NCBI RefSeq assembly: GCF_023910635.1
Contig: NZ_JAAVVZ010000005.1
Span: forward strand, 62,001-126,000
Direction of reading: 5' to 3'
Length of the DNA: 64,000 nt
Source: Sphingorhabdus sp.
GTDB taxonomy: Bacteria > Pseudomonadota > Alphaproteobacteria > Sphingomonadales > Sphingomonadaceae
A program made the translations under genes and the position numbers. Each line of letters begins with the position of its first letter. The stretch's first letter is position 1. This document shows, piece after piece, positions 34,790 through 44,797 of the stretch. Below the pieces are notes generated by a model that saw only the letters and a program-made list of their open reading frames with translations, was not told the DNA's origin and did no database searches.

Positions 34790-36076
34790 ATGGTGCAATC
34801 TACGAAAGACAATCTCGCGCCGCTGCATCTGCACATCCCCGAACCAAAATTCCGCCCCGGCGATGTCGCCGACTTTAGCGATATCATTGTCCCTGCGGTT
34901 GATGCCCATCCGCGCCCCGACGAACATGTAATGCCGGCCGACATTCACCCTTTGGCTTATGGTCTTGTCCGTGTGCTCGGCGATGACCATCAGGCGTCGG
35001 GCAGTTGGAACCCCGGGCTTGATGTCGCTACTCTACAGGTCATGTTGCGAAGAATGCTGCTTTTGCGTGCTTTTGATGATCGTATGTTTCGGGCACAGCG
35101 GCAGGGCAAAACGAGCTTCTACATGAAGTCTTTTGGTGAGGAGGCGACGTCGGTTGCAACGACAATGGCGCTGCATTTTGATGACATGTGTTTCCCAAGC
35201 TATCGTCAGCAGGGCATATTGATCACACGCGATTATCCGCTCGTGGACATGATGAACCAGATTTATTCCAACCGCGGTGACCGGCTGAAGGGCCGTCAAC
35301 TGCCGATTATGTACTCGGCCAAGGAATATGGATTTTTCAGCATATCGGGTAATTTGACCACGCAATATCCGCAAGCTGTGGGTTGGGCGATGGCATCTGC
35401 TTCACGCGGAGATACCCGTATTTCGGCGGTTTGGTGCGGTGATGGGTCAACGGCGGAGGGTGACTTTCACAACGCCTTGACCTTTGCCGCTGTGTACAAC
35501 GCGCCGGTTATTTTTCAGGTTGTGAATAACCAATGGGCGATTTCATCCTTTTCCGGTTTTGCTGGAAGTGAGCGGACGACCTTCGCCGCGCGGGCCATAG
35601 GTTATGGCATCGCGGGCTTGCGCGTGGATGGCAATGATGCGCTGGCGGTTTACGCGGCGATGCAATGGGCCGCCAACCGCGCCCGCAATAATGGCGGGCC
35701 AACGCTGATTGAATATTTCACCTATCGCGGGGAAGGGCATTCCACCTCAGATGACCCCGGCGCATATCGGGCGGCAGAGGAATATGCTTTGTGGCCGTTG
35801 GGCGACCCAGTCACGCGGTTGAAGGACCACCTCATTACCATCGGCGCGTGGAGCGATGCACAGCATGACGCGCTGCTCGTGGAATTGTCGGAATATGTGA
35901 AGGCCATTCAGAAAGAGGCTGAACAAAATGGTATTCTCGGCCATGGCTTACATCATCCGTTCGAGACGATGTTCGAGGATGTGTTTGAAGAAATGCCGTG
36001 GCATCTGAAAGAGCAATGCGCGCAAATGCTTGAGGAACAAGAGGATAAATTTGGCCCCGATTGGGAGGCGCGTTGA
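34790..36076 (+). CDS. bkdA1: Branched-chain 2-oxoacid dehydrogenase E1 alpha subunit
   Basis: 428 residues from ATG 34790, with GGAG six bases upstream; ATGs at 34739 and 34784 are in frame but worse placed. It decarboxylates 2-oxo acids from Val, Leu and Ile with thiamine diphosphate. The TPP motif spans GDGSTAEGDFHNAL to NNQWAIS. The phosphorylation-loop region is YRGEGHSTSDDPGAYR. The N-terminal stretch LHLHIPEPKFRPGD is typical of alphaproteobacterial E1alpha. Its TGA overlaps the E1beta ATG by one base. Confidence 0.93.
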   Translation: MVQSTKDNLAPLHLHIPEPKFRPGDVADFSDIIVPAVDAHPRPDEHVMPADIHPLAYGLVRVLGDDHQASGSWNPGLDVATLQVMLRRMLLLRAFDDRMFRAQRQGKTSFYMKSFGEEATSVATTMALHFDDMCFPSYRQQGILITRDYPLVDMMNQIYSNRGDRLKGRQLPIMYSAKEYGFFSISGNLTTQYPQAVGWAMASASRGDTRISAVWCGDGSTAEGDFHNALTFAAVYNAPVIFQVVNNQWAISSFSGFAGSERTTFAARAIGYGIAGLRVDGNDALAVYAAMQWAANRARNNGGPTLIEYFTYRGEGHSTSDDPGAYRAAEEYALWPLGDPVTRLKDHLITIGAWSDAQHDALLVELSEYVKAIQKEAEQNGILGHGLHHPFETMFEDVFEEMPWHLKEQCAQMLEEQEDKFGPDWEAR

Positions 36077-37104
36077 TGTCAGAGCCTGCCACAAAAACGA
36101 TGAATATGATCGAGGCGATTAACAGCGCGTTGGATATCATGCTCGCCAAAGATCCCGAAGTCGTCATCATGGGCGAAGATGTCGGCTATTTCGGCGGCGT
36201 GTTCCGCGCGACTGCGGGGTTGCAAGCCAAGCATGGCAAGACGCGCGTGTTCGATACCCCAATTAGCGAATGCGGCATCATTGGCGTTGGCGTTGGCATG
36301 GCGGCTTATGGCTTGCGCCCCGTGCCCGAAATTCAGTTTGCCGATTATATCTATCCCGGCCTTGACCAATTGGTGAGCGAGGCGGCGCGCTTGCGCTACC
36401 GTTCGGCCAATGACTTTATTTGCCCCATGACGGTGCGCTCGCCCTTTGGTGGCGGCATCTTCGGTGGGCAGACGCATAGCCAAAGTCCGGAGAGCCTATT
36501 TACCCATGTGTGTGGGATCAAGACCGTCATTCCGGCCACACCTTATGATGCCAAGGGCCTTTTGATCGCGGCTATTGAAGACAATGATCCGGTTGTCTTT
36601 TTCGAACCTAAACGCATCTATAATGGCCCGTTTACGGGTTATTATGACCGCCCCGTTGAGCCATGGTCAAAACATGACGGAAGTGCAGTTCCGCAAGGCT
36701 ATTATCGTATCGATCTGGGCAAGGCGGCGGTTGTGCGCGAAGGCGCGGCGGTTACCGTTTTAACCTATGGCACTATGGTGCATGTCGTGAAGGCTGTCGT
36801 TGCCGAACATGGCATTGACGCCGAAATCATTGACCTGCGTACATTGTTGCCGCTCGACATTGAAACCATCGAGGCATCGGTTAAGAAAACAGGCCGATGC
36901 ATGGTCGTGCATGAAGCGACGCGAACAAGCGGCTTTGGCGCGGAATTGGCGGCGCAGGTGCAGGAACGGTGTTTTTATCATCTTGAAGCGCCTGTTGAGC
37001 GCGTGACGGGCTTTGACACGCCTTACCCACACAGCCTGGAATGGGCCTATTTCCCTGGACCCGTGCGGCTTGCCCGCGCCTTTGACAAGATCATGAAGGA
37101 CTGA
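36076..37104 (+). CDS. bkdA2: Branched-chain 2-oxoacid dehydrogenase E1 beta subunit
   Basis: 342 residues. The transketolase-like pyrimidine-binding domain (about 8-180) has VVIMGEDVGYFGGVFRAT and the C-terminal domain has TYGTMVHVVKA and VHEATRTSGFGAEL. It completes the E1 heterotetramer with the preceding gene, to which it is coupled by a one-base overlap. ATG 36076 is used; an upstream in-frame start at 36061 lies inside E1alpha. Confidence 0.94.
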   Translation: MSEPATKTMNMIEAINSALDIMLAKDPEVVIMGEDVGYFGGVFRATAGLQAKHGKTRVFDTPISECGIIGVGVGMAAYGLRPVPEIQFADYIYPGLDQLVSEAARLRYRSANDFICPMTVRSPFGGGIFGGQTHSQSPESLFTHVCGIKTVIPATPYDAKGLLIAAIEDNDPVVFFEPKRIYNGPFTGYYDRPVEPWSKHDGSAVPQGYYRIDLGKAAVVREGAAVTVLTYGTMVHVVKAVVAEHGIDAEIIDLRTLLPLDIETIEASVKKTGRCMVVHEATRTSGFGAELAAQVQERCFYHLEAPVERVTGFDTPYPHSLEWAYFPGPVRLARAFDKIMKD

Positions 37105-37108
37105 CGCG

Positions 37109-38380
37109 ATGCCCAAATTTACATTCAATCTGCCTGACATTGGTGAAGGCATTGCAGAGGCCGAAATCGTCGCTTGGCACGTGAAGGTTGGCGATATCAT
37201 CTCCGAAGACCAGCCGCTTGCCGATATGATGACCGACAAGGCGACGGTTGAAATGGAAAGCCCGGTTTCGGGTGTTGTCACCAAGGTTGCGGGCGAAGCG
37301 GGCGATGTGATAGCCATTGGCGCGATGCTTGTGGAAATTGAGGTCGCTGGCGATGCCGACAATGAGGCAGAAAAGCCAGCAAAAGAGCCGATTTTGGCTG
37401 TGGTCGAGGATGAAAATCCGCATGCGCCAGAGCCTGTCTCTATCGCAGAAGTCACCCCTCCACCCGTTGCCCCTCCACCCGTCGCCCCAACAGCAATGCA
37501 GCATGCCACGCCCGCCGTCGACAAGGTCACGGCATCGCCCGCCGTGCGTCAGCGCGCCAAAGACCTTGGGGTCGATTTGGCGGACGTCAAGGCAGCAGGC
37601 GGGCATGTTCGCCACGCCGACCTCGATGCGTTTTTAACCTATGGAACGCAGTTGGGCTATCGCCCTGCGCAGTTCCATGCGCGGCGCGCGGATGAGGCCG
37701 TCAAGGTCATCGGCATGCGCCGCCGGATTGCCGACAATATGGCAGCGTCGAAACGGCACATCCCGCATTTCACTTATGTCGAGGAATTCGACGTTACCGC
37801 CATCGAAGCGATGCGCGCAGACTTGAACGCCAATCGCGGGTCAAAGCCAAAGCTGACGATGTTGCCGATGTTGATCGTCGCAATTTGCAAGACCATTCCG
37901 CAGTTTCCGATGATCAACGCGCGTTTCGATGATGAAGCTGGAATCGTCACCCGCCATGGTGCCGTGCATTTGGGTATGGCGACGCAGACCGATGCTGGCC
38001 TGATGGTGCCTGTCATTCGTGATGCGCAGGACCGGAATATCTGGCAATTGGCGACCGAAATCGCGCGCTTGGCCGACGCGGCGCGCAGTGGCTCTGCAAA
38101 AAGCGAAGAGCTATCGGGCTCAACCCTGACACTCACATCGCTTGGCCCGCTCGGCGGGATTGCAACCACGCCCGTTATCAATCGTCCAGAAGTGGCGATT
38201 ATCGGCCCGAACAAGATTGTGGAGCGCCCCATGTTTGTTGGCGACACTATTGAGGCGCGCAAGTTGATGAACCTGTCCATCAGTTGCGACCACCGTGTCG
38301 TCGATGGTTGGGATGCCGCCAATTATGTTCAGGCTCTCAAAAAACTGATCGAGACGCCCGTCCTGTTGTTCACAGCCTGA
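37109..38380 (+). CDS. bkdB: Branched-chain 2-oxoacid dehydrogenase E2 (dihydrolipoamide acyltransferase)
   Basis: 423 residues in order: one lipoyl domain with Lys44 in DKATVEMES, a Pro/Ala-rich linker (about 105-128), an E3-binding peripheral domain (SPAVRQRAKDLGVDLADVKA), and the catalytic acyltransferase domain ending in SCDHRVVDGWDAA with the HxxxD active-site motif. It starts four bases after E1beta. No dihydrolipoamide dehydrogenase (E3) follows, so the complex must borrow an E3 from elsewhere in the genome. Confidence 0.93.
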   Translation: MPKFTFNLPDIGEGIAEAEIVAWHVKVGDIISEDQPLADMMTDKATVEMESPVSGVVTKVAGEAGDVIAIGAMLVEIEVAGDADNEAEKPAKEPILAVVEDENPHAPEPVSIAEVTPPPVAPPPVAPTAMQHATPAVDKVTASPAVRQRAKDLGVDLADVKAAGGHVRHADLDAFLTYGTQLGYRPAQFHARRADEAVKVIGMRRRIADNMAASKRHIPHFTYVEEFDVTAIEAMRADLNANRGSKPKLTMLPMLIVAICKTIPQFPMINARFDDEAGIVTRHGAVHLGMATQTDAGLMVPVIRDAQDRNIWQLATEIARLADAARSGSAKSEELSGSTLTLTSLGPLGGIATTPVINRPEVAIIGPNKIVERPMFVGDTIEARKLMNLSISCDHRVVDGWDAANYVQALKKLIETPVLLFTA

Positions 38381-38706
38381 TTTGCAACTCGGCACGGGCG
38401 TCCCTGCGCGGCGCGTAGGGGCTCAAGAACGATCGGTGGTGCTGTGTTGCCGCACCAACCCCTATATGTGCGCTCTACGGGCCTTCCCGGAAGTATCTGG
38501 GTGACGTTATTAGGGCATTCTTTTGTTAGGGTCAGGACCACTTAAATGCACCATCGAGGTTTGAGGCCATTTTGACGGCGCGATAGTGCGTTTAAAAGGT
38601 CCTGGCCCTAAGTTGGTGAAAGGTGATGTCGCCGAATATGCCCTTTTATGACAAATGGCGTTGACAGAATCTTGCGCCGCTTATAGTGCGCCCCCACCGC
38701 AAGTTA
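38381..38706. other. Intergenic region between bkdB and tRNA-Asp
   Basis: 326 bases with no supportable gene. It contains an element with inverted ends of the dispersed repeat (38525-38611). The tRNA promoter should lie in the last 60 bases; a TTGACA at 38661-38666 is a plausible -35 box with TATAGT at 38681-38686 as -10. Confidence 0.5.
38525..38611. repeat. 87-bp element with inverted dispersed-repeat ends (copies 4 and 5)
   Basis: The left end TTAGGGTCAGGACC and the right end GGTCCTGGCCCTAA are inverted copies differing at one of 14 positions. Similarity continues inward (CTTAAA against TTTAAA). The 50-odd bases between carry no open frame. The layout resembles a small non-coding mobile element, but no target duplication was established. 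Confidence 0.5.
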
Positions 38707-38783
<77 letters not shown>

Positions 38784-38797
38784 CTTCTTTCAAGTAT

Positions 38798-39034
38798 TTA
38801 CGCTTGAGGTGGTGCTCGGAACGATCCCGTCTCCATCCAGATCATCAGTGGCCGCATCGGCGCTATCCAGATGATACCTGCAACCAGATAGATGATACTC
38901 TGGATCGCAATGTTCTGCGCCCCGATAAAATCGGATGCACTGACAATGATGCCCGACCAGAGCAATATAATCAGCAATATTGCCATCATTCCGGCAGGTT
39001 TCCGCCAAGTGGGTTGTTTGCGTGGTGTTGTCAT
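38798..39034 (-). CDS. DUF2842 family small membrane protein
   Basis: 78 residues from ATG 39034, which overlaps the upstream gene's stop by ATGA; an ATG at 39046 is an alternative. The N-terminus PTWRKPAGMMAILLIILLWS is the DUF2842 hallmark. A second helix covers about 45-65 (IIYLVAGIIWIAP). The family is widespread in alphaproteobacteria and of unknown function. The close coupling to 5-FCL is seen here, but its meaning is unclear. Confidence 0.8.
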   Translation of the reverse strand: MTTPRKQPTWRKPAGMMAILLIILLWSGIIVSASDFIGAQNIAIQSIIYLVAGIIWIAPMRPLMIWMETGSFRAPPQA

Positions 39035-39600
39035 AAGGTCATCCATGATTTTTCAGTGAGTATAGCGTCCAATGGCATGTCCCAAATGTCCGATGCGAGG
39101 GCGGGCGCATGTTGAACGGACCATGCAAGGCCAATAACCACGGCTTGGTCCAGTAGGCTCAAGGCGCGGTCATAATGTCCGGCACCTTGTCCAAGCCGCA
39201 TCAAACGGGCATCAAAGGCCACTAAGGGTGCGAGAACGACATCTGGCGTGCATAAGGGGGCATCTTCGGCAGGTTGCTGCAATCCAAAGGGGCCGGGAAC
39301 CAGATCATCACCGGGCGTCCAACGCAGGAAGCGCATCGGTGCGGTCTTGCTCGTAACATGGGGCAGGGCAATGTCGCAGCCCATTTTATGTGCCTGTGTC
39401 AACAATGCGGCTGGATTAACTTCGGAACCAATAGCGATGTAACCGGCCACAATCTTGCCCGGTAAAAGATATTGCGCCATCGGACTTGGTACACTGGAGA
39501 AGGCCAGCGCGCGATCCTGCGGCGACAGTGCATCTACAAACTGGTCACGCTTATGGCGGAATTCCAACCGCTGCGACTGCTTGTCAAAATTTGGTTGCAC
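39031..39600 (-). CDS. 5-formyltetrahydrofolate cyclo-ligase
   Basis: 189 residues from GTG 39600, preceded by AGGAA. A longer frame reaches 39711 but would run through the 6S RNA and adds residues absent from the family. 5-FCL converts 5-formyl-THF to methenyl-THF using ATP. Motifs seen: LEFRHKRDQF near the N-terminus, GYIAIGSEVNP, VLAPLVAFDARLMRLGQGAGHYDRAL (the G-x-G-x-G-Y-Y/H-D type site, quoted as RLGQGAGHYDR). It lies directly downstream of 6S RNA, the arrangement known for ssrS-ygfA in many proteobacteria. Confidence 0.88.
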   Translation of the reverse strand: MQPNFDKQSQRLEFRHKRDQFVDALSPQDRALAFSSVPSPMAQYLLPGKIVAGYIAIGSEVNPAALLTQAHKMGCDIALPHVTSKTAPMRFLRWTPGDDLVPGPFGLQQPAEDAPLCTPDVVLAPLVAFDARLMRLGQGAGHYDRALSLLDQAVVIGLAWSVQHAPALASDIWDMPLDAILTEKSWMTL

Positions 39601-39619
39601 AATTTTTCCTGAAAAATGT

Positions 39620-39793
39620 TGGCGGAACCACCATGGGTCGTTTCCCGGAATATCCTCTGACGCCAGGACGTCAGGTGGGCACCGTGTGATCTGGACCTTA
39701 AGGTTTCCCAAACGGCCCAGGCAGGGACAGCTCCCTTAGATAGATAATCGCCTCAGGGATGTTCTCATCAGTTCGTGCCGGACAGTTCCGCCA
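39620..39793 (-). ncRNA. ssrS: 6S RNA
   Basis: The two ends are perfectly complementary over 9 bases (TGGCGGAAC at the 5' end, GTTCCGCCA at the 3' end), giving a 174-base closed structure. Internally there is CTGGGCC/GGTCCAG with GTTT/AAAC stacked inside, and a CTGACG/CGTCAG hairpin on the 3' side of the presumed central bubble. It sits between zapA and 5-FCL, the conserved 6S location. 6S RNA binds the housekeeping RNA polymerase holoenzyme by mimicking an open promoter. The exact ends are estimated from the closing stem. Confidence 0.78.
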
Positions 39794-39816
39794 TCATCCA
39801 ATATAAGCCACTTACG

Positions 39817-40131
39817 TTAATTCTCAAGCCTTAGCGCCAGATTTTCCAGCCGGGTCGCAACCCCCTCTAATATATCGCAGGATTGCATCATTGCGGCCGA
39901 AGGCCCCGCAGTATCGGCGGTCACTGTGCCACCTGTATCATGCAATTTGTCGGCGAGCATCAACGCAGAAAACAGCAGCGCGCGCGTTTCTGTCAAGCCA
40001 CGTGCGCCGCCAGCCACTTCAAGCGCAGTGGCGTCCACCATAGCGCCCAGTTGCAGCAGGCGCTGTTCTTCTCCGGCGTTACACGCAACGAAATAGTCGC
40101 GACCAGCGATAGATAATTTAACGTCGGGCAT
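39817..40131 (-). CDS. zapA: Cell division protein ZapA
   Basis: 104 residues. The N-terminal beta domain MPDVKLSIAGRDYFVAC and EEQRLLQLGAMVD are typical of ZapA; a C-terminal coiled-coil (about 55-104, ending TRLENLALRLEN) mediates oligomerisation. It bundles FtsZ filaments. It starts one base into the stop of the coiled-coil gene upstream and precedes 6S RNA. Confidence 0.9.
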   Translation of the reverse strand: MPDVKLSIAGRDYFVACNAGEEQRLLQLGAMVDATALEVAGGARGLTETRALLFSALMLADKLHDTGGTVTADTAGPSAAMMQSCDILEGVATRLENLALRLEN

Positions 40132-40316
40132 CAGCGCGCATCCGCCAAAATCTTGTCCAAATCTTGAACGGCCATGCGTGTTTCAGATTTTAGCTTCTCA
40201 TGCCGTTCGGCAAGGTCATTATCGCCTGCGGATGCAGGCGCGATTGCCGATTTTTCGATGCGCGACAGGGCACTCTCTATACGGCCGATTGCCACAAAAA
40301 AACGTTGTTCTATCAT
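40131..40316 (-). CDS. Small coiled-coil protein upstream of zapA
   Basis: 61 residues, hydrophilic and heptad-like (FVAIGRIESALSRIEKSA and AERHEKLKSETRMAVQDLDKIL). It has no membrane segment. Its overlap with zapA by one base suggests joint translation and a possible division role comparable to ZapB-like coiled coils. I do not recognise the exact family. Confidence 0.7.
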   Translation of the reverse strand: MIEQRFFVAIGRIESALSRIEKSAIAPASAGDNDLAERHEKLKSETRMAVQDLDKILADAR

Positions 40317-40537
40317 GGGTTAGTTTCCTTTGCTGAGGAAGCTTAGCAGAGACTTTGCCGTATGCAAATGTGTGAACGCGTTTATAAGCACAAATTCATG
40401 GGGAAAAGCCCCCTCGCTCACTTGACGCTTTGCGCTTGAAACCGCAAGGGTTCGGTCCAACGATTCGGCGGTGCTGCTCAAATGAATGTGCCCCGCCACC
40501 CGCTCCCACCTGGGAGTAACCATTGGGGAAAAAGAAC

Positions 40538-42496
40538 ATGACCGTCAGTGACCAGCAAATGGCCAATGCAATTCGGGCACTGGCCATGGATGCTGTGCAG
40601 GCCGCAAATAGTGGTCATCCCGGCATGCCCATGGGCATGGCCGATGTCGCAACGGTGCTATATTCAAAATTTCTGAAATTCGACCCAAAAGCCCCCGATT
40701 GGGCCGACCGCGACCGTTTTGTTTTGTCCGCTGGCCACGGTTCGATGTTCGCTTATGCGACCTTATACCTTACTGGCTATGCAAGCCCGACCATCGAAGA
40801 TATCCGCAATTTCCGTCAATTGGGTAGCCCATGTGCGGGACATCCTGAAAACTTCCTGATCGACGGCATTGAATGCACCACCGGCCCATTGGGGCAGGGC
40901 TTAGCTATGGCCGTCGGTATGGCAGTTGCGGAACGCCATCTGAATGCGCGCTTTGGCGATGATCTGGTCGATCACCGGACTTGGGTTGTGGCTGGAGATG
41001 GCTGCCTGATGGAGGGCATTAACCATGAAGCCGTTGGTCTGGCCGGGCATCTTGGGTTGGGACGCTTGATTGTGTTCTGGGACGACAACCGCATCACCAT
41101 CGATGGTTCGACCGACCTTTCCACCAGCGAAGACATTGCAGGACGGTATCTTGCCAGTGGCTGGCATGTTGAGGCTTGCGATGGTCATGATTTCAATGAC
41201 ATAGAGCGCGCAATTAACGCAGCATTGGCGGATAATCGCCCCTCATTAATTGCCTGCCGGACGTTAATCGGCAAGGGATCACCCAATAAAGAAGGTACCA
41301 AAGCGCCGCATGGCAGCCCGCTTGGCGCAGATGAAATAGTTGCGACACGCGCTGCTCTTGACTGGCCCTATCCTGCATTCGAAATACCTGAGGATATCCT
41401 TGGGGCATGGCGAGCAACGGGTAAAGCAGGTGCAGCTGCACATGCGGAGTGGAACTCTAGGCTCTCGGTATCGGCCAAGAACGGCGCGTTCACAACCGCC
41501 ATGTCGGGCGAACCAATGAATGCATGGCTGAAGCCGCATCTCGATAGCTTGATTGCGGCACCGCAAAAGATTGCGACGCGAAAGGCATCCGAAATCGCGC
41601 TGACGGCTGCAACGGCAGCGATATCGGAACTGTTGGGTGGGTCTGCCGATTTGACGGGCTCCAACTTTACCCGCACTGCGTCCACCAACACATTGGATAA
41701 AAATGACTATTCGGGTCGCTATATCAATTATGGCATTCGCGAATTTGGGATGGCTGCGGCGATGAACGGCATGGCGCTGCATGGTGGTATCATTCCTTAT
41801 GGCGGCACATTCCTTATCTTTTCCGACTATTGCCGTGCCGCCATTCGGCTGTCCGCTCTGCAAGAAACCCGTGTCATTTACGTCATGACACACGACTCCA
41901 TCGGTGTTGGCGAAGATGGCCCGACGCACCAACCCATTGAGCAGATTATGTCGATGCGGCTTATCCCAAATTTGGATGTGTATCGGCCATGTGATACGAT
42001 TGAGACCGCCGAATGCTGGGCCTTGGCGATTGAAAGCGCGTCCACGCCTTCGGTGCTGGCGCTTTCGCGGCAAAATCTGCCACAACTGCGCACGGACATT
42101 AGCGAGAATTTCTCCGCCAAGGGTGCTTACAAATTGCGCGCGGCGAAAGCGGCACGCAAGGTCATCCTTGTTGCGACCGGTTCCGAAGTGGAGATTGCTG
42201 CTGTGGTGGCTGACAGGCTCGAAGCACAAGGCATTGGCGCGGACGTGGTCTCGATGCCAAGCTGGGAGCGGTTTGACGCACAACCGGCGTCGTACAAAAC
42301 GGAACTGTTACCAACAGATACGCTGCGCGTGTCCATTGAGGCTGGCACAACCATGGGGTGGGAACGTTATGTCGGCGACGGACTTCGGATCGGTATCGAC
42401 AGCTTTGGCGCTTCTGCACCCATTGAGGCGCTTTATGAACATTTTGGCCTGACGGCTGACAAAATCACCCCTCAAATTGTCGCCCGCTTGGGCTGA
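40538..42496 (+). CDS. tkt: Transketolase
   Basis: 652 residues from ATG 40538 with GGGGAAAAAG upstream; a TTG at 40523 is rejected. The protein has an N-terminal TPP domain ([43 protein letters not shown]), a middle pyrimidine domain ([35 protein letters not shown]) and a C-terminal domain (ATGSEVEIA). It transfers two-carbon units in the pentose phosphate pathway. It heads tkt-gap-pgk. The 221 bases before it contain no gene and should hold the promoter. Confidence 0.97.
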   Translation: MTVSDQQMANAIRALAMDAVQAANSGHPGMPMGMADVATVLYSKFLKFDPKAPDWADRDRFVLSAGHGSMFAYATLYLTGYASPTIEDIRNFRQLGSPCAGHPENFLIDGIECTTGPLGQGLAMAVGMAVAERHLNARFGDDLVDHRTWVVAGDGCLMEGINHEAVGLAGHLGLGRLIVFWDDNRITIDGSTDLSTSEDIAGRYLASGWHVEACDGHDFNDIERAINAALADNRPSLIACRTLIGKGSPNKEGTKAPHGSPLGADEIVATRAALDWPYPAFEIPEDILGAWRATGKAGAAAHAEWNSRLSVSAKNGAFTTAMSGEPMNAWLKPHLDSLIAAPQKIATRKASEIALTAATAAISELLGGSADLTGSNFTRTASTNTLDKNDYSGRYINYGIREFGMAAAMNGMALHGGIIPYGGTFLIFSDYCRAAIRLSALQETRVIYVMTHDSIGVGEDGPTHQPIEQIMSMRLIPNLDVYRPCDTIETAECWALAIESASTPSVLALSRQNLPQLRTDISENFSAKGAYKLRAAKAARKVILVATGSEVEIAAVVADRLEAQGIGADVVSMPSWERFDAQPASYKTELLPTDTLRVSIEAGTTMGWERYVGDGLRIGIDSFGASAPIEALYEHFGLTADKITPQIVARLG

Positions 42497-42507
42497 TAGG
42501 AGCAGAT

Positions 42508-43515
42508 ATGACAGTGAAAGTAGCAATTAACGGTTTTGGTCGCATTGGCCGTTTGGTCGCCCGCGCGATTTTGGAACGCGATGACCATGATCTGGAACTG
42601 GTCGCAATTAACGATCTTGCACCCGCCAAGGCAAATGCCCTATTGTTCAAACGTGACAGCGTACATGGGGCCTTCCCCGGCACGGTTGAGGCCGATGGCA
42701 ATGACATCATCGTCAACGGTAAGCGTATTCATGTGACGGCAGAACGTGACCCGGCCAATTTGCCGCACGCCGCCAATGGCGTCGATATTGCGTTGGAGTG
42801 CACCGGTTTCTTTACAGACCGCGTCAGCGCCGAAAAGCATCTCGCGGCTGGCGCAAAGCGCGTTCTGATCTCCGCGCCCGGTAAGAATGTCGACAAGACG
42901 GTTGTTTTTGGCGTCAATCATGAAGTGTTGAGCGCCGCCGATATCATCGTGTCAAACGCAAGCTGCACGACCAACTGCCTGGCGCCAATGGCGAAGGTCC
43001 TGAACGATGCCATTGGTATTGAACGTGGATTGATGACCACGATCCATAGCTACACCAATGATCAAAAGATCTTGGACCAAATCCACGATGACATGCGTCG
43101 TGCGCGTGCTGCGGGCATGTCGATGATCCCCACAACGACAGGTGCTGCGCGCGCTGTTGGCGAAGTTATGCCAGAGCTGAAGGGCAAGCTGGACGGTTCT
43201 GCGATCCGCGTGCCTACGCCGAATGTCAGCATCGTTGACCTGACCTTCACCCCAAAGCGCGATACCAGCGTCGAAGAAGTCAACGCCCTGTTGAAAGCGG
43301 CGTCAATAGGCGCTTTAAAGGGTGTTTTAGACTATTCGGATGAGCCCTTGGTCTCAATTGACTATAATCATTGCCCCGCAAGTTCGACGATCGACAGCTT
43401 GGAAACCGCCGTGATCGACGGCAAGCTTGTGCGCGTATTGAGCTGGTATGACAATGAATGGGGCTTCTCCAACCGCATGGTTGATACCGCCGGTGTCATG
43501 GGCAAGTTTCTGTAA
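42508..43515 (+). CDS. gap: Glyceraldehyde-3-phosphate dehydrogenase, type I
   Basis: 335 residues. The NAD-binding [13 protein letters not shown] starts at residue 8. Catalytic Cys153 lies in [12 protein letters not shown] with the paired His in TIHSYTNDQ. The C-terminal [12 protein letters not shown] is typical. It oxidises glyceraldehyde-3-phosphate to 1,3-bisphosphoglycerate. An AGGAG site precedes the ATG; it lies 11 bases after tkt. Confidence 0.97.
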   Translation: MTVKVAINGFGRIGRLVARAILERDDHDLELVAINDLAPAKANALLFKRDSVHGAFPGTVEADGNDIIVNGKRIHVTAERDPANLPHAANGVDIALECTGFFTDRVSAEKHLAAGAKRVLISAPGKNVDKTVVFGVNHEVLSAADIIVSNASCTTNCLAPMAKVLNDAIGIERGLMTTIHSYTNDQKILDQIHDDMRRARAAGMSMIPTTTGAARAVGEVMPELKGKLDGSAIRVPTPNVSIVDLTFTPKRDTSVEEVNALLKAASIGALKGVLDYSDEPLVSIDYNHCPASSTIDSLETAVIDGKLVRVLSWYDNEWGFSNRMVDTAGVMGKFL

Positions 43516-43525
43516 GGATTGATCA

Positions 43526-44722
43526 ATGGCATTCCGCACGCTCGACGACCTCGGCGATATCAAGGGCAAATGCGCTTTAGTGCGCGTTGACCTGAACGTG
43601 CCTATGGCTGACGGGCGCGTGACCGATGAAACGCGCATGCGTGCGTTGTTGCCGACGGTGCTGGAACTGGCGGATAAGGGGGCCAAGGTCCTTCTGCTCG
43701 CACATTTTGGGCGTCCCAAGGGCGCGAAGCATAGTGAAATGTCGGTATCGATGGTGCTTGATGCCTTGCAAGAGGTGCTCGGCCGCGAGATCATGTTCGT
43801 GCCGGAAATAGCGGGTGATGTGGTTGCGCAGTCCATTGGTATATTGGCCGATGGTGATATCGCACTCCTCGAAAACACGCGGTTTTGGCCGGGCGAGGAA
43901 TCGAATGATCCTGAACTTGCACGCGCCGTTGCCACCAACGGCGATTTTTACGTAAACGACGCCTTTTCTGCGGCGCATCGTGCGCATATGTCGACTGAAG
44001 GGCTCGCGCATGTCCTGCCAGCTTATGCTGGCCGTGCCATGGAGGCCGAGTTGAAGGCGCTTCAAGCTGCCTTGGGCTCGCCCGAGCATCCCGTCGCCGC
44101 TGTCGTTGGCGGGGCAAAGGTTTCCACTAAGCTCGACGTGCTAAACAATCTGGTCAAGCAGGTTGACCATTTGATTATCGGCGGCGGTATGGCGAATACC
44201 TTTTTGGCTGCGCGCGGTGTCAATGTCGGAAAATCCTTGTGCGAGCATGATCTGGCGGATCAAGCAAATGCGATTATGGATGCGGCGGATTCAGCAGGCT
44301 GCACGGTCCATCTGCCCTATGATGTTGTAACGTCGGTCGAATTCCGCGCAAACCCGCCAATCCGGACGGTCAATGTGCATGAAGTGGCAGCGGATGAAAT
44401 GATTTTAGATGTGGGCCCTGCCGCTGTTGAGGCATTGGCCGATGTTTTGAAAAACTGCCGCACTTTGGTGTGGAACGGGCCATTGGGTGCTTTCGAGATT
44501 GAACCTTTTGACGCCGCAACGGTCTCATTGGCGCGGACGGCGGCTGCCCTGACCCGGGAAGGGTCGCTAGTATCGGTTGCAGGGGGTGGCGATACCGTTG
44601 CTGCTCTTGCCCATGCGGGCGTGACTGAAGATTTCACATTTGTTTCGACTGCAGGCGGCGCTTTCCTCGAATGGATGGAGGGAAAGCCGCTTCCGGGGGT
44701 CGATGCTTTAAATATCGCTTAA
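43526..44722 (+). CDS. pgk: Phosphoglycerate kinase
   Basis: 398 residues. [19 protein letters not shown] at the substrate site, [10 protein letters not shown], the hinge region [14 protein letters not shown], and the nucleotide-binding [11 protein letters not shown] and [12 protein letters not shown] are all present. It makes ATP and 3-phosphoglycerate from 1,3-bisphosphoglycerate. It follows gap by 10 bases with AAGGA upstream and ends just before a strong terminator. Confidence 0.97.
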   Translation: MAFRTLDDLGDIKGKCALVRVDLNVPMADGRVTDETRMRALLPTVLELADKGAKVLLLAHFGRPKGAKHSEMSVSMVLDALQEVLGREIMFVPEIAGDVVAQSIGILADGDIALLENTRFWPGEESNDPELARAVATNGDFYVNDAFSAAHRAHMSTEGLAHVLPAYAGRAMEAELKALQAALGSPEHPVAAVVGGAKVSTKLDVLNNLVKQVDHLIIGGGMANTFLAARGVNVGKSLCEHDLADQANAIMDAADSAGCTVHLPYDVVTSVEFRANPPIRTVNVHEVAADEMILDVGPAAVEALADVLKNCRTLVWNGPLGAFEIEPFDAATVSLARTAAALTREGSLVSVAGGGDTVAALAHAGVTEDFTFVSTAGGAFLEWMEGKPLPGVDALNIA

Positions 44723-44727
44723 ACCTG

Positions 44728-44749
44728 CGGGGCAATGCCCCGTTTTTTT
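44728..44749 (+). terminator. Rho-independent terminator after pgk
   Basis: CGGGGC and GCCCCG form a perfect 6-bp stem with a 3-base loop, followed by seven T. It ends the tkt-gap-pgk unit, so fba needs read-through or its own promoter in the following 48 bases. Confidence 0.92.
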
Positions 44750-44797
44750 CAATTGCCGATGCATACGTATGCAAGGCCAGATAATGGGATGCCAACA

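Noticed and set aside
39601-39711. N-terminal extension of 5-FCL up to 39711
   Set aside because: It translates the 6S RNA, is not part of the family, and GTG 39600 has a good ribosome site.
44735-44797. Upstream extension of class I aldolase (start at 44735)
   Set aside because: It would translate the pgk terminator hairpin; conserved sequence starts at MNYDEML.
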